Origin: Dyella kyungheensis
GTDB lineage: Bacteria; Pseudomonadota; Gammaproteobacteria; Xanthomonadales; Rhodanobacteraceae
Length of the DNA: 64,000 bases
Reading direction: 5' to 3'
NCBI RefSeq assembly: GCF_016905005.1
Contig: NZ_JADIKC010000007.1
Coordinates: 186,001-250,000 of the forward strand
A program made the translations under genes and the position numbers. This document shows, one piece after another, positions 1-9,515 of this stretch (the stretch's first letter is position 1; every line of letters begins with the position of its first letter). The notes below the pieces were generated by a model. It was given only the letters and a program-made list of their open reading frames with translations, was not told the origin of the DNA and did not search any database.

Positions 1-443
1 CTTCGGTGTTCCAGAAAACCGTGGACGTGAACATCCGCGGCTACTTCTACATGTCCACCCATGGCGCGCGCCTGATGGCAACGAACGGCGGCGGCTCGAT
101 CGTCAACGTGGCCTCGGTGAATGGCGTAGTGCCGGGTTTCCAGCAAGGCATCTATTCGATCACCAAGGCAGCGGTGATCTCGATGACCAAGGCCTTCGCC
201 GTGGAATGCGCCGAACAAGGCGTGCGCTGCAATGCCCTGCTGCCGGGGCTTACCGACACCAAGTTCGCCTCGGTGCTGGTGAACACGCCGGCCATCCTCA
301 AGCAGGCGCTGGCGCACGTGCCGATGCGCCGCGTGGCGCAGCCATCGGAAATGGCCGGTGCGGCGCTTTATCTCGCGTCCGATGCGGCCTCCTACACCAC
401 CGGCGCCATGCTGAACGTCGATGGCGGCTACCTCAGTGTCTGA
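1..443 (+). CDS. SDR family oxidoreductase, C-terminal part (5' end outside window)
   Basis: NAD(P)-dependent short-chain dehydrogenase/reductase, cut by the left edge; the readable frame begins at base 3 and about 146 residues remain of the usual 250. It holds the catalytic serine strand (SIVNVASVNG), the YxxxK active site as YSITK, and the C-terminal LYLASD...GAMLNVDGGY signature of the classical family. The Rossmann GxxxGxG motif lies upstream of the window. The next SDR starts 16 bases after this stop and a medium-chain reductase follows, so the three probably form one catabolic or detoxifying redox operon. Substrate cannot be read from the sequence. Confidence 0.88.
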   Translation, partial: SVFQKTVDVNIRGYFYMSTHGARLMATNGGGSIVNVASVNGVVPGFQQGIYSITKAAVISMTKAFAVECAEQGVRCNALLPGLTDTKFASVLVNTPAILKQALAHVPMRRVAQPSEMAGAALYLASDAASYTTGAMLNVDGGYLSV

Positions 444-459
444 TACCAAGGAACACGCC

Positions 460-1248
460 ATGACATCTCCTCTTCCCGCACGTGCCGCTGGCAAACGCGC
501 CTTGGTCACCGGCGCCGCCGGCGGTCTTGGTGCCGCCTCCGCGCGCATGCTGGCGCGGCACGGCGCCAAGGTCTTCCTGACCGATATCGATGCGCAGAGC
601 GTTGCCGCGGTCGCCGCCCAGATCAACCAGGAATGCGGCGGCACGGTGGCATGGTCGGCAACGCAGGACGTGCGCGACGAGGCCACCTGGGAACGCACGC
701 TCGCGGACGCCGCCAAAGCCATGGGCGGTCTCTCGGTGTTGGTGAACAACGCGGGCATCGGTTCGCTCGGCGGCGTCGAGCGCATCGAACTGAAGGAATG
801 GCACCGCGTGATGGGCGTCAACCTGGACAGCATCATGCTGGGCTGCAAGCACGCCATGCCGTATCTGCGCGATGCGCAGCCGGCCTCGATCGTGAATATC
901 TCCTCGCTGGCGGCATTCAAGATCGATCCCGACTACACCGCCTACAACACCTCCAAGGCCGCCGTGGCCGCGCTGACCAAATCGGTGGCGATGGATTGCA
1001 CGCGGCAGAAGATCGACGTGCGCTGCAACTCGATCCATCCCGCCTTCATCCGCACGGGCATCGTGCAGCCGTTCTTCGACAAGCTGGGCGAGGAGGAAGC
1101 CACCAGTAAACTGGTGCGCGGCATTCCCATGCACCGGCTCGGCGAACCGGACGATGTGGCCTATGCCGTGCTTTATCTCGCATCCGATGAAAGCCGCTAT
1201 GTGACCGCGGCGGAACTCGTCATCGATGGCGGCGCTCGCGCCGTCTGA
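460..1248 (+). CDS. SDR family oxidoreductase
   Basis: Classical short-chain dehydrogenase of 262 residues. The N-terminal cofactor motif is TGAAGGLGAAS, followed by the NNAG motif (LVNNAGIGSLGG), the catalytic Ser in NISSLAAF and the YNTSK active site; the end carries LYLASDES...LVIDGG. I chose the ATG at 460 because AAGGAA (448-453) lies 6 bases upstream; the in-frame ATG at 421 would overlap the preceding gene and add 13 unrelated residues. The family includes alcohol, 3-oxoacyl and hydroxysteroid dehydrogenases; nothing here fixes the substrate. Together with the partial SDR before it, it could catalyse successive oxidations of one substrate. Confidence 0.9.
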   Translation: MTSPLPARAAGKRALVTGAAGGLGAASARMLARHGAKVFLTDIDAQSVAAVAAQINQECGGTVAWSATQDVRDEATWERTLADAAKAMGGLSVLVNNAGIGSLGGVERIELKEWHRVMGVNLDSIMLGCKHAMPYLRDAQPASIVNISSLAAFKIDPDYTAYNTSKAAVAALTKSVAMDCTRQKIDVRCNSIHPAFIRTGIVQPFFDKLGEEEATSKLVRGIPMHRLGEPDDVAYAVLYLASDESRYVTAAELVIDGGARAV

Positions 1249-1261
1249 CCGGAGGACATCC

Positions 1262-2275
1262 ATGAGCTTCACGAATCGCCAACTGCTGTTGAAGACACGC
1301 CCCGAAGGCCTGGTGGGCCTGGACAACTTCGACCTGCGCGAAACACCCACCGCCGAACTCGCCGACGGCCAGGCACTCGTTCGCGTGCTCTATCTTTCGA
1401 TGGACCCCACCAATCGCGTGTGGATGAGCGACGTCCCGCAATACATGCCGCCGGTCGCCATCGGCGAAGTAATGCGCAGTCTCGGCATTGGCCGCGTGGT
1501 CGCGTCCAGGTCCAAACACTACGCCGTGGGCGACCTGGTGCAAGGCCTGGTGGGATGGCAGGACTATGCCCTGCTCGACGAAAACAAGACGGGCTACTGG
1601 GTGAAGCTGCCGCCCAAGCCGCCGGTGGCGCTGCCCACGCTGCTGGGCGCCTGCGGCTTCAGCGGCATCACGGCGTACTACGGCCTGGCTGAAATCGCGC
1701 CCGTGCAAGCGGGCGAAACGCTGGTGGTCTCCGCCGCGGCAGGCTCGGTGGGCTCGATTGCCGGACAGATCGGCAAGCTGCGCGGCGCACGCGTGGTGGG
1801 CATTGCCGGCGGTGCCGAGAAATGCCGTCACCTGGTCGAGGACCTGGGCTTCGATGTCGCGGTCGACTACAAGGCCGACGATTTCAAGCAGAAGCTTGCC
1901 GAAGCGACCCCCGACGGCGTGCATGTCGACTTCGAAAACGTCGGCGGTGCGGTGATGCGCGCGGTGTTGTCGCGCATGGTCAATGGCGGACGCGTGGCCT
2001 TGTGTGGACTCATCGCCAACTACGCGGGCGGCGCACGCGCCACGGACGACTACAGTGTGATCATCGTCAAGCGCCTCACCGTGCGCGGCTTCCTCGCGTT
2101 CGACTACAAGGATCAGGCCAAAGCGGTGCAGGACCTGGTCGGCTGGGTGGTGAGCGGCAAGATCAAGGCGGGCGAAACGGTGGCCGATGGCCTGGAGAAC
2201 GCGCCGCTGGTGCTCAACCGGCTGTTCGATGGAAGTCACACGGGGAAGTTGGTGTTGAAAGTGAGTGACGACTGA
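1262..2275 (+). CDS. NADP-dependent medium-chain reductase (CurA/YncB, leukotriene B4 12-hydroxydehydrogenase-like)
   Basis: Zinc-independent medium-chain dehydrogenase/reductase of 337 residues. Family-typical stretches are PTNRVWMSD near residue 50, the nucleotide-binding turn VVSAAAGSVGSIAGQIGK near 160-180, and the C-terminal NAPLVLNRLFDGSHTGKLV. Relatives reduce the carbon-carbon double bond of alpha,beta-unsaturated ketones and aldehydes with NADPH. The ATG at 1262 follows GGAGGA (1251-1256); the earlier in-frame GTG at 1226 lies inside the preceding SDR. It begins 13 bases after the SDR stop, so it is most likely the last gene of that operon. A REP pair and a terminator follow at once. 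Confidence 0.9.
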   Translation: MSFTNRQLLLKTRPEGLVGLDNFDLRETPTAELADGQALVRVLYLSMDPTNRVWMSDVPQYMPPVAIGEVMRSLGIGRVVASRSKHYAVGDLVQGLVGWQDYALLDENKTGYWVKLPPKPPVALPTLLGACGFSGITAYYGLAEIAPVQAGETLVVSAAAGSVGSIAGQIGKLRGARVVGIAGGAEKCRHLVEDLGFDVAVDYKADDFKQKLAEATPDGVHVDFENVGGAVMRAVLSRMVNGGRVALCGLIANYAGGARATDDYSVIIVKRLTVRGFLAFDYKDQAKAVQDLVGWVVSGKIKAGETVADGLENAPLVLNRLFDGSHTGKLVLKVSDD

Positions 2276-2284
2276 GGCCTGCCG

Positions 2285-2351
2285 TGTCGCGCACAGGGTG
2301 CGCTCCCACAAATGCGCGCTGACACTGTGGGAGCGCACCGTGTGCGCGACA
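2285..2351. repeat. REP element pair (inverted, hairpin-forming)
   Basis: Two 26-base inverted arms (2285-2310 and 2326-2351), built on TGTCGCGCACAGGGTGCGCT and its complement with one mismatch, are separated by 15 bases. Each arm is itself partly palindromic. The same sequence recurs at 11165, 52198, 59669, 59832 and 62720. It lies between two convergent genes, as most members here do. This is the form of REP/BIME elements mobilised by RAYT transposases; no RAYT gene is in the window. Confidence 0.85.
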
Positions 2352-2358
2352 GGTTTGA

Positions 2359-2390
2359 AGAAGGCGCCGCGCTAAAACGCGGCGCCTTCT
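2359..2390. terminator. Bidirectional intrinsic terminator
   Basis: A perfect 13-bp stem (AGAAGGCGCCGCG / CGCGGCGCCTTCT) with the six-base loop CTAAAA sits between the reductase gene (plus) and the large membrane protein gene (minus), ending two bases before the latter's stop. It can serve both transcripts, although the T-tract is short (TTTC on the plus side). Confidence 0.75.
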
Positions 2391-2391
2391 T

Positions 2392-5300
2392 TCACTCCGC
2401 CACGTCCGGAACCACCGGCGGTTCCACCACCTTGGGCTTGCGCGCCCGCCAGTAGCCGCCATGGCTCCACGCCTCGAAGCCCCAGCGCAGCCAGCCGATC
2501 AGCGCGTTGGCCAACCACAGCGCCCACAGCAGCATGGCGATCTTGTAGACCCACAGCGACACGCTGAATACGCCCGCTTGCGGCAGCGCGTTGTCGGTCT
2601 GGTCGGCAAACCAGTTGAGTTGCCACGCGGTGGAGTCGTAGCCGGCGACGTGCATGTCGGGCAAGCCGAGCAGCCCCTTCGGCACGGCGGAGATCAGCAC
2701 GGCGATCGCCACCAGCGTCACCGCAGCCAGCGCCGCTTGGGTCAGGTTGAAACCGATGCCATAGCGTTCGGGCAGCACAAACCGCGCGCGCCATCCCAGC
2801 AGGATCAGCCACACCACCACCAACGCATACGCGCCCCAGGCGAAGGCGGAAAAGCCCAGGCCCAGCAGCAGCCATGCGTGGAAGCGCAGCGGCGTGGGCG
2901 CATAGCGTGCCAGCAACCAGGCCGCCAGCAGCAACACCAGCAGCTGCGACCAATACAGCACGGCCGGGCCCACGCTGGGTCCCCACGTCCACAGCACCCA
3001 GCGACTTTCCGGCAGTGCATGGCGAAGCTGGATGTTCGCGGCCGGCGCATTCAAGCTGAACTCCGGCGTGCGTACAGCGAAGGAAACACCCTCGGGCTCG
3101 CGCAGACGCAGCGTGTAGACGTGCGTGCCCGGCAGCAGCGGCAGGCTGATCTTGTCGTCGCGTATGGCCAGGCTCAACGGCGCCTCGTCGCGTTTCGCCT
3201 CCAGCAGTTCGGCCCCTTTGGGCAAGCCGATGACGTGCTCGCCGCCGCGCGTGCTGCGTGCCTTGAGCGTCAGCAGGGTTTCGGTGGTGCGATCGCCGGC
3301 GTGGCTATCCACCTCCACCTGATCGAAGGCGAGACTGTCGCCCGCCGCCGCCTTCGGTTGCGTCACGGCGACGTGCAGGCTTTCGCCGGGCAAGGGCTGG
3401 TAACGAAGACCCTGCTCGTCCTGGCTGGACGGCAAGCCCTTGGCTTCGAGATGCCACATGGGCGAGGACTGCAATACCCAGGTTTCCGCACGCTCGCCGA
3501 GGCCCGGCGCGGTCAAGGCGAGTGCGTCGCTGCGCTCCAGCCGGCTGTTCCAGCTCTTGCTGGCTTCGCTGGCGTTGAAGGTGATGCCGATGCGTCCATC
3601 GTGCACGCGCGCATCGTCGCCCAGCGGATGCTCGCCGGGCAGCAGCGGCAGATCCAGACTGAAGCCGCCTTCGCTGGGTGCGATGCGCTCCACCACGTTG
3701 CGCACCGTCCACTCGTTACCCAGCACCAGGATGCGGGTGAGCTTCACGTACGGAGGAAACGCCTGCGTGGCGCCCGCCGGGGTCGTCCCGTCCACCGCGG
3801 CGCGCACCCGGTTGAAGGTGAGGCTATCGCCGAGCAGCCGGCCATCGGCCATGCCGTCGGCTTTCCAGCCGTTGCCGCTGAACACGACATGCTGCGGCCG
3901 CAGCGGAAAATGCAGCGTGCCGACGTCCGTGGCGGCGGCGCCATAACGCAGCGATACGCGATGCACGCCGCGGTCGAGTTTCACCAGCAAGCCGTCCGCA
4001 TTGCGCATCAGCGTCGCGTCCTTGCCATCGACACTTACGCTCTGGATCAACAGCGAGGGGCCACCCAACGGCAGTGGCACGGCGATGCTGGCACCCGCGT
4101 GCATCTCCATATCCACCATCACCTGATCGCCATTCGCCTGGAACGCGGCCTGCGCCACGGCCGCGCAATCGGGCGCACAGGTGGGCACTTCGGTGAGGCG
4201 ACTGCGCAGTTGGGTCAGCATGGCCTCATTCGGTGTCGTCTGCGCATGCACGCCGTGCGGCAACAACGCGAGCAGCAGCAACGCCGTGGCACCGCCGTGC
4301 ATGCGCCAGCTACGCCACGAGCCTTGGAGCGTCGGCAAAAGGCGTGCGGCAAGCTTGCCCAGCATCACCAGCAGCAAGGCCAGCATGACCACGCGCAGCA
4401 GTCGAACCAGCCACGCTGGCGCAATCACCAACCGCGTCGTCTGCTCGGCCGTGATCGGACCCGACCAGCCAAGGCGGTAGTTGTTGCCGACGTCCCAGTC
4501 AGGCGTACCCTGCCCTGCCTGGATGACACTACGGCTATCCGGCTCCTGGCCGACGTTGATGGCGGTGCCGGTCACCGTGATCGCTTCAAGCGAACCTGTG
4601 GCCCGGGCTTTTTGCGCGACTTTAGGCGCGTAGTCCGCCCGCGAGCCCGCCATCATGTCTGCAGCGGGCGCAGGCGGGGGCGGTAGCGCGGGCGCTGCCA
4701 TCGGCACCTGGGCAGGGGCAATCGCATTCGTAGATGCTTCTTCCACCATGTTCACGACTTGCGGCGGCGCGACCTCGCGAGCCTCGGACGAAATGCTGCT
4801 GAACATACGTCCCTGTTCCAGTTGCGGATGCAAGGCGTACTCCATCTGCGATGCCGCGAACGGCAGGCTCCACAGCACGGCAAGCACCAGCACTGCCACG
4901 GCGCCGATACGCGACGCCAGGCGCAGCTTTCCATCCGGCAGTGCACGCATCAGCAGCGCCAGCGCAAACGCCAGCGCGAGCGTCCAACGAGGAGCGCCTT
5001 GCTCATGCTGCGCCAGCGCGAGAAAGCCCAGCGCCAGCAGCGCCCACGGCCAGCCCAGCATGCGGCCGGCAAGCAAGGCGATCAGCGCCACCACGAACAG
5101 GTCGAGCAGGCTCCACTGCGCGATCCACGAATCGGGCGAACGGTCGGCGCCGGCGGCACCGATCAGGCGATAACCGTACGGCAGATGCAGTGTCGTATCG
5201 ATGCTTTCCAGCGGAAGCATCCAGCCGCCGCTCGGCGCATTGCCGCGCTCCGGCAGCCGCAGGCCGGCAGTGAGCTGGAGTTTCGCATCGCGCAATTCGA

Positions 5301-6507
5301 CGCCACGGCGCCCGTGGCCGTTCTCGGTAACCAAGAGCGGGCGGTCCGGCTGCGAAGCGTTTTGCAACTGCCATGGCGCGGCCACGTCGAGTCGTTGGCT
5401 ACGCCGCAAGGTGCCGGTCAAAAAATCGGCTGCGGTGAAACCCTTCCCCTCGAAGTCCATCCACAGTTGCCGATGCAAGGCGAGCTGATCGCCCTGCCCG
5501 CCTTCGCCGTTGCGCGTGCCTTGTTCGATGGCGAGGCCATGATCCGCGTCCAGCGCGTAGGCGGGAAAATCCGCCCACTCGGCAGGCACGTCGGCCTGAC
5601 CAGCGTCCACCGGCTGCCCGTCGACGCGCGTGCTGCGTAGCGACGGCTCATCGGCATAGCTCCAGATCTCCTGCGCGGGCCACGGCGCTCCGGGCGGGGT
5701 CAGCTTGATCTGTTTGGGCACCTCGGTGCCGCGTGCACCCAGGTTGATGGTCCACTGGCCGGGACGCAGCTGCACGCGCAGGCGGCCGTCGCTTTCCAGC
5801 CGTGCCGGCAGGCCGCCGTCGATGAACGTGGCGACGAACCCCGGGGGCAGCACCGGTCCCAGCACTTGCTCGCGCGAACTGCCGGTGACGTTGAACTGCA
5901 GTTGCGTCTGCAGATCGGACGGCAGGCCATCGTGCAGTCGGCGGAAGACACGCACGGACAGCGCATCGGCCGCGCGTTGCGCCTCCGCGGCTTCGCCCAG
6001 GGTGAGCTGCGCATCATTGCGTTCGATGCGCGCCACCGGACTGCCGTCGAGCGTCAGCGAGACCAGGCCAATCGAGGCCGGCACCTGCAAACGCGCCGGA
6101 CGGTTGTCCCAGGGCAGCGTGCCGTGCAGCGCGTAGTCGCCGGGTTCCAGCTGCAACGACGGCACGCCCTCGTGATCGAGCACGATCATCGGCTTGCCGT
6201 TCGCGCTCACCTGTTGCGGCCAGTTGCGTGCATCGCCGGGCAGCGCGATCCAGCTGCGTCCATCGACATGGACGTCCAGACCGAAGCGGGCGCCGTCCTT
6301 GCCCGCATCCAGCGTGAGCCTTCCGGGCCACGCGCACTCGTGCTGCAGCGTGGTCCCACCTACCGAACTCAGCACCGGACACGCGTGCTCGGGCACGTCG
6401 TGCAAGACCCAATCCTGCCAATCCTTCAGCGGTGGCGGCACGTTCTGCGCCATGGCCGGCGCAACCAGCAACACGAGCGGGCACAACCATTCCCACGGAC
6501 GACGCAT
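2392..6507 (-). CDS. Large membrane protein of unknown function, two-module architecture
   Basis: I do not recognise this 1371-residue protein. The ATG at 6507 has AGGGAG 6 bases upstream and opens a signal peptide (PLVLLVAPAMAQ); the longer in-frame extension looks non-coding. A beta-rich extracytoplasmic region of about 530 residues precedes a cluster of hydrophobic helices (about 535-635). A Pro/Ala-rich linker follows, containing ITVTGTAINVG, which resembles the N-terminal region of TonB receptors. A further helix and a second signal-like segment (ALLLLALLPHGVHAQ, about 800) begin another beta-rich region of roughly 370 residues, and at least four helices end the chain. The two halves share the order export segment, beta domain, membrane helices, so an ancient fusion or duplication is possible. 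It probably sits in the inner membrane with large periplasmic domains. Confidence 0.7.
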   Translation of the reverse strand: MRRPWEWLCPLVLLVAPAMAQNVPPPLKDWQDWVLHDVPEHACPVLSSVGGTTLQHECAWPGRLTLDAGKDGARFGLDVHVDGRSWIALPGDARNWPQQVSANGKPMIVLDHEGVPSLQLEPGDYALHGTLPWDNRPARLQVPASIGLVSLTLDGSPVARIERNDAQLTLGEAAEAQRAADALSVRVFRRLHDGLPSDLQTQLQFNVTGSSREQVLGPVLPPGFVATFIDGGLPARLESDGRLRVQLRPGQWTINLGARGTEVPKQIKLTPPGAPWPAQEIWSYADEPSLRSTRVDGQPVDAGQADVPAEWADFPAYALDADHGLAIEQGTRNGEGGQGDQLALHRQLWMDFEGKGFTAADFLTGTLRRSQRLDVAAPWQLQNASQPDRPLLVTENGHGRRGVELRDAKLQLTAGLRLPERGNAPSGGWMLPLESIDTTLHLPYGYRLIGAAGADRSPDSWIAQWSLLDLFVVALIALLAGRMLGWPWALLALGFLALAQHEQGAPRWTLALAFALALLMRALPDGKLRLASRIGAVAVLVLAVLWSLPFAASQMEYALHPQLEQGRMFSSISSEAREVAPPQVVNMVEEASTNAIAPAQVPMAAPALPPPPAPAADMMAGSRADYAPKVAQKARATGSLEAITVTGTAINVGQEPDSRSVIQAGQGTPDWDVGNNYRLGWSGPITAEQTTRLVIAPAWLVRLLRVVMLALLLVMLGKLAARLLPTLQGSWRSWRMHGGATALLLLALLPHGVHAQTTPNEAMLTQLRSRLTEVPTCAPDCAAVAQAAFQANGDQVMVDMEMHAGASIAVPLPLGGPSLLIQSVSVDGKDATLMRNADGLLVKLDRGVHRVSLRYGAAATDVGTLHFPLRPQHVVFSGNGWKADGMADGRLLGDSLTFNRVRAAVDGTTPAGATQAFPPYVKLTRILVLGNEWTVRNVVERIAPSEGGFSLDLPLLPGEHPLGDDARVHDGRIGITFNASEASKSWNSRLERSDALALTAPGLGERAETWVLQSSPMWHLEAKGLPSSQDEQGLRYQPLPGESLHVAVTQPKAAAGDSLAFDQVEVDSHAGDRTTETLLTLKARSTRGGEHVIGLPKGAELLEAKRDEAPLSLAIRDDKISLPLLPGTHVYTLRLREPEGVSFAVRTPEFSLNAPAANIQLRHALPESRWVLWTWGPSVGPAVLYWSQLLVLLLAAWLLARYAPTPLRFHAWLLLGLGFSAFAWGAYALVVVWLILLGWRARFVLPERYGIGFNLTQAALAAVTLVAIAVLISAVPKGLLGLPDMHVAGYDSTAWQLNWFADQTDNALPQAGVFSVSLWVYKIAMLLWALWLANALIGWLRWGFEAWSHGGYWRARKPKVVEPPVVPDVAE

Positions 6508-6625
6508 GTCTTTCTCCCTGACGACGCTGGGTGAGCCAGCCCAGTGTAGGTGCCGGCAGAAGGCGACGGAAAGCGCCTTCGTCATCTCTAACGGGGCGGA
6601 TGCGCAAAAAGGGTTGAGCGCCCGC

Positions 6626-6656
6626 AAAAAAAACCGGGCGGCTTGCGCCGCCCGGT
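6626..6656 (-). terminator. Intrinsic terminator of the M1 aminopeptidase gene
   Basis: Read on the minus strand, a 10-bp stem ACCGGGCGGC / GCCGCCCGGT with a four-base loop is followed by eight T. It lies 26 bases after the aminopeptidase stop codon and before the large membrane protein gene, so the two are probably separate transcription units. Confidence 0.88.
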
Positions 6657-6682
6657 GGGGACCACTGCCTGCGACCGTTGAA

Positions 6683-9364
6683 TCAGCGCAGGATCGACCT
6701 GGCATCCTGCTTTTGCGCCAGCACATGGCAGAGCACGGTCGATTCGGTGGTCTGCGCCAGGCCACGCTCGGCGCCGGTGACCTGCTTCACGCGGTCCTTG
6801 AAGAACGCCTGCAGGCGATCGGCTTCGTCCTGCGAGCAACCGCCGCCGCCGACCAGGTCGGGCAGCTTGCCGCCGGCGAAGCTGCCGGTGCGTTCCACGA
6901 TCCTGTCGTAGTTGCTGGTGGTCCACTGCCACGACGCATCGCGCTCGGCACGCGTGTCGCGGCCGCCGTCGAGCAGCATGGCCATCTCGCCCACCTTCAC
7001 CTTCTTGTCGAGGGCGAAGTTGCGCACCTGCACGGCCAGTGCCGGATCGCTGACTTCGCTCAAACCCGCCAGCATGGCATTGCGGAAGGCCGGGTCGCTG
7101 GTCTGCGGGATTTCGGCAATCAACGCATCGACCGCGCTCTTGCCGCGCTCCTGCACGGCCACGGCCAATGCCGTGCCGAGCAGATCGCGGTCGCCGGTGG
7201 CCAGGTCGAGGCGACCGTCGGGCTTGCGCTTGAGCGCGGCGTCGCCCTGCTTGAGCAGTTCGGCGCGCACCTCCGGCACCTTCACCACCAGCGCCAGTTC
7301 ATCGGCCAGGGTGGCGCGCAGCAGCGAGTCGCCGTCGGCTTCATTGGCCTTGCGCTGGTAACCCAGTGCCTTGAGGCGCGGCAGGTACGCGCTGGTAGCC
7401 CACGCATCGAGCTTGGCGCGCTCGGCGTCGGTCTGCGCCAGGTTGCGATGAATCCAGTTGAAGCTGGTCAACGGCGCGGTGGCCACTTCGCGCGTCTTGG
7501 ACGCGGTCAACGGCTTGAGCGCGGCCAGTACGTCGCCGGCATCGAGGTCGCCATGCTTGAAGCTCGCATACACGGCATCGGCGTAGGCGAGCTGTTCGGC
7601 ATCGTCGAGCTTGTCGATCTGCTTGCCCAGCGTGGCCAGGTCCTTCTTCGCCATGGCGAAGCGGTAGTAGCCGGTGGCGTTGGCGTTGGGCAACACCCAG
7701 GTGTTCTTGCTCGCGCCTTCCAGCACCATCGAACCGGTGGCCTGGTCGAACAGTTCGCAACTGACCTTGCTGCCGCTGGCGGTGCCGTAGCGCACGCACA
7801 TCGGCACACCCCATACCTGCTTGTCGTTGCCCTTGCTGCCCACCGGCAGGTACCGGCTCTGGCTGAGCTTGAGCACGGTCTTGCCGCCTTCCTGCGCCAG
7901 CTCGGTCTGCACGTACGGCACGCCCGGCTGGTTGAGGAAGCTCTTGAACGCCTGCTTGAAGTTGTCGCCCTTGTCGGCGGCCTTGGCCACGGAGCCGATC
8001 AGATCGTCGGCGGTGGCATTGCCGTACTTGTGATCCTGGATATACGCGCGCATGCCCTGCTGGAACGCCGATTCGCCGACGTAACCCTCGAACATGCCCA
8101 GCACCACCGCACCCTTGCGGTAGGTGATGGAATCGAACGCCGTCTCGATGTCGCCATTGCCGCTGATCGGCTGGCGGATCTTGCGCGTGGTGACCAGGCT
8201 GTCGTCGTTCATGGCGCCCTGCGCACCGCGCACGCGATCGAGATCGGCGCGGTATTCCGGATGCACCTTCTGCGTCACCTTCTGCTGCATCCAGGTGGCG
8301 AACGCTTCGTTGAGCCACAGGTCGTCCCACCAGGCCAGCGTCACGGTGTCGCCCGTCCACTGGTGTGCCAGTTCATGCGCGGTGACGTTGAACGAACCGC
8401 GCACATAGGTGGCCGGGGAATCCGGATCGATCAGCAGCAGCCAGTCGCGGAAGGTGACCAGACCCGCGTTTTCCATCGCGCCCGCGGAAAAATCCGGCGC
8501 GGCCAGCAGGTCGAGCTTGTCCCACGGATAGCCGAAGCCGTAGTAATCCTCCAGCGTGTGGATGATCGTCGGCGTTTCGCTGAGCACATGCTGGAGGCGA
8601 TGGCCTTCGCCCTTGGCCGCCACGCCGCGCAGTTCCAGCGCGTTAGTGCGGTACTGGTCGGGCGAAATATCCGGACCCTTCACCACATCCCACGGGCCCA
8701 CGCCGAAGGCGACGAGATAGGTCGGCAGCGGCTTGGTGGTGGAGAAGGTGAGCTTCTTCCAGCCATCGCCGGCCTTCTCTTCCTTCAACTGCTTGGTGTT
8801 GGCCACGGCTACTTCATCGTTGGGGATGGTCAGGCGGATATCAAACGGCGTCTTGAAGCCCGGTTCGTCGAAGCCCGGGAATGCGTAGCGCGCGCTGATC
8901 GGTTCCATCTGCGTCATCGCGTACGGCTGGCCTTCGTGGCTCACCTTGTACAAGCCCTGCAGCTGTTGGTTGAGCGGCGCGGTGTAGTTGATCGCCAGCG
9001 TCAGCTCCTGCGGCTTGAGCGTGCTGCCGAAATCGATGCGCACCACGCCTTCCTGCGGCGCCACGTCCACGTACTTGGCCGCATGCGACTTGCCCGCGGC
9101 ATCGGTCACGGTGACCTTGCTCACCTTCAGTTCGCGACCATGAATCCACAGGTGGTCGGAAGCCTGGGTCAGCTTCAGCTTGATCACCGTGCTGCCGGAA
9201 AAATCCTGCTGGCGCGGGTCGACCTTGAAGTCGAGCTGGTAGGACTCCGGCTGTGCCCAGCCGGGCAGGCGGCCGTGCGGCTGGTCATCGACGGCGGCGG
9301 CGAGGGCGGTGCCGCAACAGGCGGCCAGGGCGGTGAGAACGAGTGGACGGACGAAACGGCGCAT
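6683..9364 (-). CDS. M1 family metallo-aminopeptidase, secreted
   Basis: Zinc aminopeptidase (gluzincin, M1) of 893 residues that removes N-terminal amino acids from peptides. The substrate-anchoring GAMEN motif (FSAGAMENAGLVTF) and the zinc site HELAHQW with the downstream NEAFATW glutamate are intact. A signal peptide (PLVLTALAACCGTALAAA) follows the chosen start at 9364, which has GGGGAG ten bases upstream, so the enzyme is exported, unlike cytosolic E. coli PepN. An ERAP1-like helical C-terminal half follows the catalytic domain. It diverges from oxyR with 214 bases between the start codons. Function is firm; the physiological substrate is not known. Confidence 0.93.
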   Translation of the reverse strand: MRRFVRPLVLTALAACCGTALAAAVDDQPHGRLPGWAQPESYQLDFKVDPRQQDFSGSTVIKLKLTQASDHLWIHGRELKVSKVTVTDAAGKSHAAKYVDVAPQEGVVRIDFGSTLKPQELTLAINYTAPLNQQLQGLYKVSHEGQPYAMTQMEPISARYAFPGFDEPGFKTPFDIRLTIPNDEVAVANTKQLKEEKAGDGWKKLTFSTTKPLPTYLVAFGVGPWDVVKGPDISPDQYRTNALELRGVAAKGEGHRLQHVLSETPTIIHTLEDYYGFGYPWDKLDLLAAPDFSAGAMENAGLVTFRDWLLLIDPDSPATYVRGSFNVTAHELAHQWTGDTVTLAWWDDLWLNEAFATWMQQKVTQKVHPEYRADLDRVRGAQGAMNDDSLVTTRKIRQPISGNGDIETAFDSITYRKGAVVLGMFEGYVGESAFQQGMRAYIQDHKYGNATADDLIGSVAKAADKGDNFKQAFKSFLNQPGVPYVQTELAQEGGKTVLKLSQSRYLPVGSKGNDKQVWGVPMCVRYGTASGSKVSCELFDQATGSMVLEGASKNTWVLPNANATGYYRFAMAKKDLATLGKQIDKLDDAEQLAYADAVYASFKHGDLDAGDVLAALKPLTASKTREVATAPLTSFNWIHRNLAQTDAERAKLDAWATSAYLPRLKALGYQRKANEADGDSLLRATLADELALVVKVPEVRAELLKQGDAALKRKPDGRLDLATGDRDLLGTALAVAVQERGKSAVDALIAEIPQTSDPAFRNAMLAGLSEVSDPALAVQVRNFALDKKVKVGEMAMLLDGGRDTRAERDASWQWTTSNYDRIVERTGSFAGGKLPDLVGGGGCSQDEADRLQAFFKDRVKQVTGAERGLAQTTESTVLCHVLAQKQDARSILR

Positions 9365-9515
9365 GCGCGAAAGGCTCCCCTTGGTAAGGCAAACCCCGAA
9401 GCTAGGTGCTGCCGTGACTTTGGACACAGTGCCAAAAGGCATGCCGGCGGGAGCTGCCCGCCGCTTTCGGAGTTCGCCCACAGTGCCCGGGCCTCCCCGA
9501 TCCCCATGCATTGTC

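Noticed and set aside
2461-4686. Open frame of 741 codons on the plus strand inside the large membrane protein gene
   Set aside because: Antisense shadow: composition dominated by Arg/Gln/His/Ala, no hydrophobic segments or motifs, while the minus strand encodes signal peptides and membrane helices.
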